The notes below the pieces were generated by a model. That model saw only the letters and a list, made by a program, of their open reading frames with translations. It was not told the origin of the DNA and searched no databases. Shown here piece by piece: positions 1 through 13,400 of a DNA stretch of 64,000 bases. Position 1 is the stretch's first letter. Each line of letters begins with the position of its first letter. Origin of the DNA: Cyrtodaria siliqua (Eukaryota > Mollusca > Bivalvia > Adapedonta > Hiatellidae); contig JAWPHD010004357.1 in assembly GCA_037043455.1 (NCBI GenBank), positions 1-64,000 on the forward strand, written 5' to 3'. Made by a program: the position numbers and the translations under genes.

Positions 1-1295
1 GGATACTATTGGTTCTACGCATGCTAATAACATTTGTTCTTCGCATACATGTATGAGCATTACTTGTATATATACTCCGTTGCAAAAGAAAGTTTACACA
101 GAGTTTCGTTTCGATTTAATTGTATAAAGTTTTTTTTAGAATTAAACAATTCCAAAATGAATATGCGATATATGATTTTGTCTGAAAACAGATCGGGAAT
201 CTATTGAATTTGATTGTGCTTCTATTAATGGCACGATATCTTATGTGGCGTCAATATCTATCTGTGCTATTGCATCTTCTACGACCTCTTCAATGCTACT
301 TACGAGATCTGCTAGATGGTGTTACTTTTCTTGTCGATATGTTGTAGTTTCGAATCTCTTTAATTGGATTGCAGTGTCGCTCCCATTTGCTGCGCCTAGA
401 TAGGCTCCGTTAGTCCGAAGGTCCCGTGTACAATGTTGTATTGATATCCTGGCAATAGTTTCTCGGTCTGGAGAGTATCCGAACAATTGTACGGGTATCG
501 CGTTTTCATCATTCCCACGCCTTCACCCTATACTAAGGCAAAGTACCGCTTACCCGGAATTTCCGCTGACGTGTTATTGTGATTGTCTTCTTACAGTAGT
601 TTTATTTTTTTTTTCACACAGATTATTACGTGGACTATAGAGAATTATTTATGGATTATAATAAGACACTTTTATAATTATGCGTTGCCTTTTTCATTCC
701 AGTATATTTATGCACTGGACGTTTTTAAAGTGTAAATTTAGTCGTCCTTCATATACCCCCACTCGGCAAGTATCACATTTTGTTTAACTGTCTTTATAAA
801 AAAGAACAAATGGTTGGATATAGTCGTGAAGTTTTCAACCAAATGCATACTTTAGGCACGAGTAATGTCAACCATATAGTGCACATCGCTATTTATGTGA
901 AAATAATGTCAGAAACGATGCTTGTGTGGCAGAAAGTGTGCCCTTTTTATTCAAAAAGTTGATGCAATTTTACTCAAATTGTTTCGATTTTTATGTGAAA
1001 TAAATTGGTCCATAGAATAGTAGATTTATCCAGCGAGAGCAGACGAGACTTTATTTCTAAATACAATAAGCCAGATTTTCACTTCATCCAGATTTTAAAT
1101 TACACTATTGTAAAAGCTTTCAAGGACCTGTGTTTTCATAATAATCCCGATTATATAAGTATGGTGACGCATAGCAAGGCTCTGTGTTGCTGGCAATCTA
1201 ACCGATTGTGCGTCACTTGCCCGGAGCTCTATCATTTTGTACCCGGTTACTGATAACTTCGATATTGGTGAATATAACCATCTTTATTTTTTCAG
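1..1295. other. Upstream flank of the cysteine-rich gene, no supported gene
   Basis: I see no exon here that joins in frame to the signal-peptide exon at 1324. Short ATG-initiated open frames at 780-962 and 1005-1253 have no recognisable content and are treated as chance. A possible degraded coding stretch lies on the minus strand at 241-519 and is listed separately. The promoter of the downstream gene may lie here, but I cannot pick a start site. Confidence 0.5.
241..519 (-). pseudogene. Possible degraded coding remnant, unknown family
   Basis: Read on the minus strand, a frame with no ATG stays open from about 519 to 325. It then meets one TAA at 322-324 and stays open again to a TAA at 241-243. 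The composition looks protein-like (stretches such as QLFGYSPDRETIARI and DLVSSIEEVVEDAIAQ) rather than random. With an internal stop and no start it would be a broken gene or transposon remnant. I do not recognise the family and the call is weak. Confidence 0.25.
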
Positions 1296-1413
1296 AACCC
1301 GTATTATCGTATCGTACTGAAAGATGACCAATATGACTACTATCTTTGTACTGGCAGTTCTAGTAGCTGCATGCAGTGCTTATACGGCAAGGCGTTCAGG
1401 CCAACTGCCACAG
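1296..1413 (+). CDS. Exon 1: signal peptide of the cysteine-repeat protein
   Basis: A pyrimidine-rich TTTTTTCAG ends at 1295, so the exon probably begins at 1296 with 28 nt of 5' UTR, implying a further non-coding exon upstream that I could not locate. The ATG is at 1324. The 30 codons encode a short polar N-terminus, a hydrophobic core (IFVLAVLVAA) and a likely signal-peptidase site after CSA, then YTARRSGQLPQ. The exon ends in phase 0 at CAG|GTAAAC. The ARRSGQ tail resembles the ARRSEQ of the later linker exons, so the linker may derive from the end of this exon. Confidence 0.82.
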
Positions 1414-4400
1414 GTAAACTCACAATTTATTCGCTCATATCTAAGATGAATCGAGAAAAAAAAAACGTCTGCATTGTATGGAGTGCCGTGTTGTTAACTT
1501 TTCTTGATTGAACAAAAATGAGATATAGGGTACAATTAATCGACCTTACACTTAAGGTCTCACAACACACTTCGATTTTACTGTGTTGGCCATAGGCAGT
1601 AAAGTCCAATTTTCCATTCTGAATCGAGCATTTACAGTCCCAAAGTATTTCTTTGGGAAAATACAGTTACTGTTGCTCATAAAAATCCACAAAATCTGGT
1701 ACATAGCCCAGTGTTTTTTTTTAATGTGAGTGGTGGCAGTCAAGGTACTCTTTTCGACTTTCACTAAACAGTTTGCACCTAAATTCATACGCATTTTGAG
1801 CACCCACAAATGTGTCACTTATTGCTGTCGGTGTCGTCTAATCGCTGTTCATCCAATCTCACACTATTGTTTTCTCACCTGTAACAAGAAAGAAAATATC
1901 CATGGGCAATTATTAAAATATCTCGAACCGAAGAACACACCCCTACTTTTTATGGTGTAAGAATCGTCCTACAGTCACATGCAAGAGAGCTAAGTGCATA
2001 GCGAGACCTTAAATCTTACTCGTCATGTAAGATCACGCCATCATGTTAATCCTTTTAATATCTCGTGTAGATTGTCAAACATTTCTGGTTTGATGTTCAA
2101 TATCTCAAAACTGTAAAGAATATATGAAATAAAACATTAGGTTCGTTTGAAGTCGGTGGAACTTTGATGCCTACCGGTTAAATAAATGTCGTCGCCCTTT
2201 CCATACCGGTAAATGCACACTTTATTGAACACAATATTGACAATGTTTTTATTGTCCTTTAGTGTGCACAGCATCTTCAGGGGTTTAATTCAAAATGTTT
2301 TGGCAAAGGTGTTATGACAATTGACACACCATAGCTTACCGGTAATGAAAACATAAATATGGCGCACCATAGCTTACTGGTAATAAAACCATAATATAGG
2401 GCGCAACATAGTTTACTGGAAATAAAACATATATAAGGCGCTCCATAGCTTACTGGTAATAACCCCATATATAGCGCATGTGTAAATGTATTTTTAAGCA
2501 CTAGTACCAAGTACGTTATCGTATATTTGACCACAAACGCGATTTGATCAGGCAGTTTTCCCTCCACCCGGTAGTTTGTAGTTCCTGAATTGTACAATTT
2601 TGAGTTAGAAACTGGAATCGACCTGAATCTGCGCAACTTGTTCACTTGAGTATGTCGCTACAATTTCAATAAGGTATGAGCGTAGCATTTGCCATATTGC
2701 CTGTACGTACTCTAATTAAAATCTTAACGAGAGTTCACGTCCAGCTTTGTGAAACTTCTAGCCAACTTCTAGTCCACTGCAAATAATAGGGATGGACTTT
2801 GTTCGATACTTTGCGCATACGAGCATACATGTGCTATAGTATTTTTAAGTGACGCTGTGCATAGCAAACTACGCATGCACCAATAATGTAGCTGTACCAG
2901 TTCTTGGACTAATAGAACATCGTCACTACAAGTAACTGACGAGTCGTGCCATATAATTGTCTACAGCATATATATAGCTTCATAACTTGCAACGTTTACT
3001 TTTGTCAGATTCCATGTCCGTATCCTAAGAGTGAATATCCGACTGAGGAAGACAAAGAGCACTGCAGAAGGTAATTCATACACGCACTATAGAGTCGAAC
3101 ACGTGTGCAATGCAATGTGCATAATCGACCTCATTCCGAATAAGGTCTGGTAGGTCAATCTTTTTAACTGAAACAAAATATTCGCGGTTGACTTAATTCT
3201 AATTCAATTAGGGCTTCATGACTGAATTGATTCAAATGAGTTATTGTCGCTAAAGTTTATATTCGGGGTCAATGATAAACCGACATGGATGTGACGATTA
3301 ATAATGCCCAAAAGTAAGTCACTTGTAAACAAAATCGGTGATAAAATAAGCGAATATGTTGGAAGCATATTTTTTTTTATAGGTTCTCTAAAATCTTTCT
3401 CCTTTCAATGAAAACTGAGGTAATTTTAAAATAACGAAAATTGGAAGGTTTTTGTTTGAGAATAGCAATGTTATGTGAACAAATATTAGCGGTTTTTAAG
3501 CAATGATAGCATGTGCAATTCCTGTCATTGCCAAACATTTTCTTCCTTTAAAAGCTATAAGTTTGTATAACGAAAAAAAAAACGCGCTCTTTTAAAAATC
3601 ACATCCTTACTAAGCATTTCTAAAAGCATCAAACCATTATATTACTGCACGTATATTTAATAAACTAATGTCGCTAAAACGCCGTGTAAAACTTGATTGG
3701 TGAGTATTTTATTTTTGTCTTTAGTTGCCTGTGACGAAACTTAAGACGTATAGTCTGGTTATATCGAACGCATACGAATGAAACCCATGGCGGGACTATT
3801 TCAGACGGTCGATGGTCCACGCATAATTAGATGGTAGATGATCCATATGCACTTTTAACCTGTATCTAAAAGGAACAAATGCACTCAACCCTGTGTTTAT
3901 AATCGAACACAAGTGTTAATTGTCTAAAGATAATCTTGAGGTACTGTGGCAATCACTGGGCAATTTAACACCCACATGTTTTGAACATCTGCGTATATAG
4001 TGACCATAGCAAGTTGAGTTTCTTTTTTCATTAAATAGATTGATGACAAACAATGTATGCTTTATTTGTAGGATTTGTTCTCAACCCGAGAATCTACATA
4101 ACACCTGGTGCCTAGAGTTTGCGCAAAAGGTAAAACGTACTACTTCCCAGACTTATTCATTTTATTGTCGCCGCCATAGCATGGCATTACACGGATCGCT
4201 TGTCGGACGTTTGGCCTCTTATCACAATAAATAACATTCCTTATTACTAAATTACTAATTCGTATACTGTTCACATTATGACCAAACTCCCTGCTTGTAA
4301 TCGTGCAAATTTGTCAAGGTCAAAGTTAGGATAAAATCTTGTGTTTTTTCTTTCGGTATACATGTACATCCGTATCTTCATACACGTGTGCATACACATC

Positions 4401-7400
4401 TTCGTGACAGCACATTTCAAAATTATACTTTTTACTAGAATAGCCGCAATCTAGTTAACAGATAATGTATGATTTGAGGTCTATATGCAAGTTTATGGAC
4501 TGGGCAGTCGGACCTAGAATGTTATATGGACCGAAGCGAAGCTGAGGTCCATATGACGTTCTAGGTATGACGTTCTAGGTCTTAGTGCCCAGTCCATAAA
4601 CTTCATATGGACCGAAGCACCATACATTATTTGTTATACCGAATATGACCAACAAATTAAATCAATACGTTTTTATTTATTTTGACGTCGCTTTTTTCAC
4701 ACGTTCGTTAATATACCTATCGGACCGGGCGCCCGGTCAATATGCAACTTTAAACAAAGGGTGGAATATGCCAATGAGGTGTAATATTCGATAATATTAT
4801 CTCTTAAACCGGAGATTTCGGGTCCTGAACTTCTGTTCAAGCAAATCGTATATCGCACATTAAGATTATAATTACAATCATTTTCGTCAACACTTCAGCC
4901 AATAAAATATTAAATGAGCATATTAGAACATGTTGCTCATTTGAACACTTATCGTAGACTTATTTTTTGTCATCCATAAAAATATCGTCGATGACGTTAT
5001 ATTTATGTATTTATTATCAATCCTAAATTACCCATGACCGTGTGTGTGTGATAACTGACATTTGTTTCCGTTTTATCGAAAACTGATGATCGAGACTTGT
5101 AATAATTAACGAATACCGTCATTTCCAATTTCTGAATTCAGATTGATGTTGTGGTTGCCGCACGAAGCCGCCAGGTAATATATACTTTATTTCACACATA
5201 ATTATTACAGTAATGTGCAAGTTGTTCAATACTGGATACAATCCGCAGGCGTTTATAACAGTCGGTAACCCGGTCTTCACCATTATGCGGATCTACGGTG
5301 CCTTTGCCTTTGGGTCAACAAAAACCTGTTCCGGTTACAAAACAAATCCAGCCAACTGTCTGCCATGGGCTTCGTAGACGCTCGTCAATGGGCTTGTGTT
5401 AACTCGAGGTTTTCAATAGCGTTAATTTCTCCTATTTAACTATGTGGATCCATCCGGTATTGTAGAGCTGGAACGTATTATAACTGACCGCATGTATAGT
5501 GTTCTCTTTCTGTATCACTAACACGATCTACAACTAGAGCTGCACTGTCAAAACTAAAAAACTAATATCGTGACATCACGTATGCCCTTCATTGAATTTA
5601 GGCAATCTGGTGTGTATGCCATGAAGCTATAACGTCTAATAAAACATGAATTTGTTAACGGTTACAACACTGCGTACGCATTTAAATGTTGTATACCATT
5701 TCTTTCGTCACAGATTCCGTGTCCTCCACCTGCAGGTGAACATCCGACGGAAATTGAATTGACGCATTGCAGATCGTAAGTTTTAAACTATATTTCGCTG
5801 CATATTCCACTCAGTGATTGTAAGAAAGCAAATGGCGGTCATTGTCTACACATTCCGTATTTTATTTACATAATGATATCTGCATTACTTCAGAGAATAT
5901 AAAAATGGAGATTCTGTTAAGGAATACAATCTGGTGAAGTAGCAGAAATATATCGGTCTGGAAAAAGTTGCAAGACCTAATTCGATATTATATCATTTGT
6001 AAACTATTGAAAACTAATGAAAACGTCACTTTGAATTTTTGTATCATTTGGATGTATACAGTTTTCCGATTGAAATATATGCATGCATTTTGCAATTATT
6101 GTCTTGCATTTTGAATTTTCGGAACTCAAAACTTGGTTAAAGAATTTAGAGAATAGCAGTATATAATTTAAAAATTCAACATTTATCTCCAATATATTTC
6201 TTTTAACAGAGTATGCAATTTTTTGTTGTCAAATGTTTTCAATAACGCAAAGTTTACACTTGCATGGTTATGCTGAAATCTCTTGTATACAACACTGACC
6301 TACGTGTACTGATGTATGCTTTATTTTTAGGATTTGTTCTCAACCAGACAATCTATATAATAGCTGGTGCCTAGAGTTTGCGAAAAAGGTAATACACATA
6401 CTTAATCAAGACTTATTCATTTTATTGTCGCCTGCATAATATGGCAGTACACGGATCGCTTGTCGGACGTTTGGCATCTGATTACCACAATAAATAACGT
6501 TCCTAATTAACAATTCATATACTGTTCACATTCTGACAATACCGAACTAGTAATCAAAATTGTCAAGGTCATAGTCGCGGTCTAAGGTCAGTTTTCCATT
6601 GAATATACATTCATATCGTCATACACGTATGCGTATCTTCACATCTTCGTGACCGCACATTTCAAAATATATACTTTTTATTTGAATAGGCGCAATACAG
6701 TCGATAATATTATCTTTTAAACCTGAGGTTTCCGGTCCTGAACGTCCGTCCAAACAAATCGTATATCGCGCATTAAGATTATAATTACATTGAGTTAACT
6801 TTAGCCAATAAAATATTAAATATGAGCATATTAGAAACATGTTGCCCATTTTGAACTTATCGTGGGCGTTGTCATCCGTTAAAATAAAGTCTATGACATT
6901 ATGTAGCTTAATAATTACCAAATGCCGTCGTTTTCAATTTCTCAATACAGACTGATGTTGTGGTTGCCACACGAAGCCGCCAGGTAATATCTAGTTTATA
7001 CCACATTATCATAAATACATTATAATAGTATTATGTAGTTTGTTCAGTACATTTCTGGATACATTGTGAGGCGATTCTAACTGTCGGTAACCCTGTCTGC
7101 ACCACTATGCGCATCTACGGTGCCAATGCGTTTTGCTGTTGGCGTTGCTAAAAACCTTTCACCGGTTACGTAACCATTGTTTTAACACTGATCAGTGGTG
7201 CTTATGTTAACTCTGGATTTTCAGTAGGGTTAATTGCTCCTATTTGACGGTCCTGCCAACAGTCTGTCGAATATCTGAATCCATCTGGTAGTTTACAGTT
7301 GAACGTATTTTAACTGACCGCGTGTATAGTGTTCTCTTTATCACTAATACTATCTACAACTAGAGCTGCACTGTCGAAACTGAAATACTAATATCGTGCC

Positions 7401-10400
7401 ATCACGTATGCTCTTCATCCAATTTAGTCAATCGGGTCTGTATGGCATGAAGTTGTTATATAACGTCCAATAAAATGAATTTGGTAGCGGTTACAACATT
7501 GCGCACGCATTTGCATGTTATATACCATTTCTTTCGTCAGATTCCGTGTCCTTCACCTGCAGGTGAACACCCAACGGAGATGGAATTGACGCATTGCAGA
7601 TCGTAAGTTTAAACTCTATTTCGCTGTATATTCCACTCAATGATTGCAAGAAAGCAAATGGCGGTGATTGTCTACACAGTACGCATTTTATCTAGATAAG
7701 AATATGATTTCATATCATTTGGATGTGTGTATTACTTCAGAGAATATAAAAGTAGAGATATTCTGTTTTAAGGAATACAGTCTGGAGAAGTACCAGAATA
7801 TATTATCTTAGAAAAGTTGCAAGACCTCGTCCGACAGTATACGCATTTGTAAACGATTGAAAAAATTAAATACTTTTAAGAACGGCACATACTGAGTGTC
7901 CAGTTGCTTTTGCAACTGCGTATACTTATTTCGGGAACCATTTCCCAAAGTCAAATGGTCATTAAAAAAGCATAGAAATATTGTTATTTACTAACTGCTA
8001 CATGGCATTAAGAACAAAAAGAGCAGCGCAATATACCTAATGAGAAACCTGCTGATATGTTTCAATATGTTGCCTACATACAAACTCTATTTGTAGGGCC
8101 TCATCTGATAAAAATTGAACGACACCATTTTCTCCTGTAATTGCTGTTCTATAATTTATATTGCCTATACACATTTTTATCCCCACCCCACACCCACGCC
8201 ACCAATAGACCCAATACAATAGGCTGCAAATGGGTCCTTAAATAATGACGTAATAAATTCAAATGGATTGCCTTTATACGTTTTAAATTGTGTGTGCTTG
8301 TGATACCTAATGTTATTTCATTTAGGATTTGTTCGCAACCAGAGAATCACGATAACCTTTTCTGCAAAGAGCTCTTCAGCATACAGGTAATAAATCCATA
8401 TTCTCCTCGACTTATCTTAGAAACTTGCGGGATTTTCATTATTCAATCGCCATATGGGACTTTCCTTATTCAATCGCCATATGGGACTTTTTTTATTCAA
8501 TCGCCAAATGGGACTTTCCTTATTTAATCGCCAAATGGGACTTTCCTTATTCAATCGCCAAATGGGACTTTCCTTATTCAATCGCCAAATGGGACTTTCC
8601 TTATTCAATCGCCATATGGGACTTTCCTTATTCAATCGCAATGAGCCTTTCCTCATGCAATCGCTCCTTATTCAATCCCCATATCGATTCGATCCCCATA
8701 TGATAATTTCCTTATTCGGTCCCTGTATGGGCCTTTCCTTATTCGGTCCCTGTATGGGCCTTTCTTATTTGATCTCCACAGCGGCACCCAAACTGTCTAC
8801 TTGTTTAGCCATTTAACATTGCTTTAACAATTTAAAACATTTAATGCTTTTTCAAACACTATTTATTTCGCACAATTTATATTTAAAACGGATTTAAGAC
8901 GCAAATAAATGAAGTGTATAGATTGTTTAGCATAATATACATAATTACTCGTCAACATTGCATAATGTAACACTTGTTTATATGCAATAAATGACTTAAT
9001 TGTTTTTTCTCCCATTTCTCGCAAATGTAGACTGGTGATGCAACTGAGAAACGAAGTAACGAGGTAATATATAGTTTTATAACTTACATTTTGGTTGTGT
9101 AACTTCGCAACCCGATAAGAAACAGTTCCAACCATCTTTCCATCATTATCGTCCTTAACTTTCCAAATGGGCTTCTGGTATCTCGAGATTTTCAGCCGCT
9201 CTGTTCTGCCTATTCGGTCTGTACAAGATGTGAATTGATCCATCAGATCGTGACCACACGTATGCATTAAATTGAATCTCGGCAATACCGTACCGTGTAT
9301 GACAGGAGGCTATAACGTCAAATAAATCATGAATTTGGTAGTGATTACAGCACTGAATATGGACTTGTATGATATAAAACGTTGTTTCGTCAGGTTCCAT
9401 GTCAGCCACCTGCAAGTACACGTCCGACAGAGTTGGAATTGGCCCATTGCAGAACGTAAGTTTAACCATTATTTTTACTGCCTTTCCCACTCAGTGATTG
9501 CAAGAAAGCAGATTGTCGATGATCATCTACATAAGAATAGCGATTGTTTTGGATGCGTACTGACATGAACACAAGCATTTGTTTAGTGCTGTGTGGAGTC
9601 TGTAGAAAGTCTTGAAATCCAGTGTTATGACTTACTGGGTCAATCGTTGTGGCTTTAAGTAGAATATGCTAGGGGCCGTGAGAGGTGTTGTATCTATATT
9701 ACTTCTCAGGTTCTCGGGGACGGACCATTTGTCGCCTACTTTTCTCTCTAGAGTTGATTGCTTTGCACCGGTTCCAGTTTTTAAAATCTGCTATCTGCTA
9801 TCTGCTATCTAATTTCTATATTTCAAAAGCATATGTACTGTCCGTCTGGTACAGCATCAATGTTTTAACGACACGTTTTGCGAAGAATTTGTAATTATAG
9901 TTTTAGTCCATGTCTATTCTTGTATACTATCCTACATAAGAGTATTTGTTGACTGTGAATGGGTTTGTGAAATCGTGTTATCAATATTGTGCAAGATATA
10001 TTAATATAAATACAATAAAACCTATGTTTGACGGTTCAGTGGATCAGCTTGTATATTTAGTCTGCTAGGGTAGATAACATAATTTACATAATAGTTCTAT
10101 ATGTTTTCGAATAGTGAATTCTCAACTAAAAACCTCCTTGCATGATCAGAGGAAATCCTCTTGTACGTTTAGTAGTCTACTTGTGTTTTATTAACAACTA
10201 TGTTATACGATATATACGTAGTTATACGTGGTAACCTGCGTAAAGTAATGCCGTCTTAGGCTAAATCATATACACATACTCGTGGCGGGCTGATGTTGGC
10301 CAACACGAAGAAAATTGCAGTGCATAACTATTAAATAGTGTTGGTCCTGTTGGAACAAAAGCAATATGTAAATTAGAATATTTCTGAAGATCACTATTGT

Positions 10401-13400
10401 TTCGATAATCTTACAGCCGTATTTATGGTTCTATTTACATAATTTGTTACATCTGCAATTAGACTTGGATGTAATTCTTAGAATATTAATATATAATCGC
10501 TATTTCTTTATTTTTAAGACCAGACATTTGTGTTTTGTATTTAGGATTTGTGCACAACCTGAATATCTATCTAACAACTGGTGTCGAGATTTTGCAAATG
10601 GAAAGGTAACTTGTACATTCTTTACTCATACCATCGCAGGTTTAGCATGGCAGGACAATAAATCTCCATAGTCGCGAACTACACTAGTTTATATACTGAA
10701 GCGAAAAATAAACAACTCGGGAATTTCAGCTGTATATTGTATATACTTTGAACTTAATTTCACGTAATATTCCACAGAAATCGCAAGATGTTTTTTTTTA
10801 AAAAAAGATAAGTTCGAGAAAGGACACAACTGTGATGTTGTAGAAGTTTTTAATCACGGTACACTTTGTAACAAGAATTTCATACATGTTAAAGTCCTTC
10901 TGAAACATTTAACGTAAGCAGTTCGCAAAATTTTGCATCCTAAGTTTGCTCGCATGCTTGGGTCAAACGCATACTCTGTCCATAAGGAAACTAAAGGAAT
11001 ACCTATTTGCGTTGCGTTTTAGTAAAAAAAAAACACGAAAGGAATGGTCTTTGGTAGCCATGTACCTTTCGATTAACAGCAGCATATTGTACGTACAATG
11101 TATAACGAAAATGCCAGAGTTGCGTTTCGTTTCCGTATTGGGTGCTATTCAGTGCGTGTAGCTTTCTTATTGCAATAGTCATATTCTCATTATCATGTTA
11201 TATTGATACACATGCATCTATCATATTATAAGATGATGTCGTGTGATTTATAATGCGCCTTTCAATGGCAGGATATATACCGAAAAAATAGTGTGCACTC
11301 AAATATGCATAATCGATCACCTTACGAATGTGACATTGCTGTGGTGTTTTTACATCGTACATATGTGTTCGAAAAACTATGTTTGAGAAGTGTGTTTGAG
11401 AATAACTTCGACCATTCACGATTTAACATTTAACAAGAGAATGTATGCTTTCCCATTCAGCACATTTTGCAATGTTGGTATTGCTGAGGGACTATCACTC
11501 GGAGAAGGAACCTTGAACATCTGTCACTGCTTTATTATTGTATACATTGTGTATTTCAAAAAATTCATCATTACAACTTGTTTGAATATTTCCAAAAATA
11601 TATCTAACTATTGTGAAAAATGAGTGCAAACTGTATTACAATATCGGTCGCAAGAATTTATAATTGATAATCTTCTCTTTTCGTTAATACAGATTGTTGG
11701 TGTTGCCAGACGCAGTGAGCAGGTAATATATACTTTACGTGTATTTTCGTTGCTGTTGGACTTTTTACACAGATAAATAACAATTCCAGCCATCTGTACG
11801 TTTTCATCAATGATGCTTAATAATAATAATCAGTGATCAATTCCTCGTTAAAACTGCTTTGTTAATGATGAAATTAGGACTTATAATACACCTTAAAAGT
11901 ATTAATAATCGGCATAATGCACGGTATACTATTTGGTTCAGTTTTCTGAAACGTCTTTCGAAATTTTGATCGCATTTCAAATTATGAAATGTACGTATGA
12001 GTTAAACAAATGAACGATATTCGTTAAACAATTGAATGCATATATTCTACAATACTGCCACCATTGTTTGCTTCGAATGCTTCCGCACACTAGGTTTTAT
12101 CGTTAAATTAATAAAACGGCGTCGAATCAGAACGGCCTCAACCTGAGCATGCTTTGATATGCTCAACTTTCTATACATTAAAGTGTCTTACTAACCAATA
12201 CATTTATTTATTGTTCACTGCATATATCGACTGCATTACAACGTTTATTTCCGCAGGTTCCATGTTCACCACCCAAGGGTTCATATCCGACTGAGGAAGA
12301 AAAGGAGCAATGCAGAAGGTAAATTCGTACAAATAAGACTAGATTGTTCATATAGTAAAATAAATGGTGACCCAAATGTGTCTTAATTTACAAAATGTTT
12401 TCTATTCCATAATGTGCAGTATAACGAGAGCGATATTTAAATGCATTGAATGTGTCGCAATGTATTTCTTTGTTTTTAAGACGAGATATTTGTTTTTTGT
12501 ATTTAGGATTTGTGCACAACCTGAATATCGATCCAACAACTGGTGTCTAGATTTTGCAAATGGAAAGGTAACTAAGACATTCTTTCCTCCTCGTATCGCT
12601 TGTTTAGCATGGCAGGCCAATACATCTCCATAGTCGTGTACTACAGTAGTTTATATACTGAAACAAAAAATAAACGCAAATAGGGAATTTGCGGTCTATA
12701 TTGTATATACTGCACTTAATTCCACATAATATTCCAAAGAAATCGCAAGTTTTTTTAAATTAAGAAAAAAAAAGTTACAGTTCAAGAAAGGACACAACTG
12801 TGATGTTGTAGAAGTTTTAATCGCAGTACACTTTGTGACAAGAAGTTCCTAGGTTAAGTCCTTCTGAAAAATTGAGCCATTTCTCATGTTAGTGCTGTAT
12901 TAAACGTAAGCAGTTTGCCAAATTGTGCATCCTTAGTTTGCTCACATGCTAGAGTCAAACACGTACTCTGTCATTGAAACTTTAAAGGACTACCTATATG
13001 CTGCGTTGTGTTTTAGAATTATTTTCTAAAGGAAACGTCTTTCCCTTTCAGCCCATTTCATTTTTCCAATTTTGGTATTGCTTTATTTTGTCTTTGAGGG
13101 ACTATCACTCGTTGAAGGAACCTTAAACATCTTAACTGCTTTATTATTGTATACATTTTTTATTTTAAAACCTTCATCATTAAAACTTGGTTGAATATTT
13201 CCAAAGATGGATCCTAACTATTGTGAAAAATCGGTGTAAACTGTGTTACAATATCAATCTTCTCTTTTCGTTGATACAGGTCGTTGGTGTTGCCAGACGC
13301 AGTGAGCAGGTACTTTATAGTTTATACTTACTTTCGTTGCTGTTAGACTTTTTCCACCGATCAACATCTGCACGCCATTTGACCTTGGTCAATGATGCTT

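Noticed and set aside
780..1253. Two short plus-strand open frames before the signal-peptide exon
   Set aside because: No family resemblance and no splice join to the exon at 1324; length is expected by chance in AT-rich DNA.
8417..8816. Open frames rich in NKESPIWRL or MGLSLFNRQ repeats
   Set aside because: Produced by the 27-bp minisatellite; no start context, splice joining or family support as independent genes.
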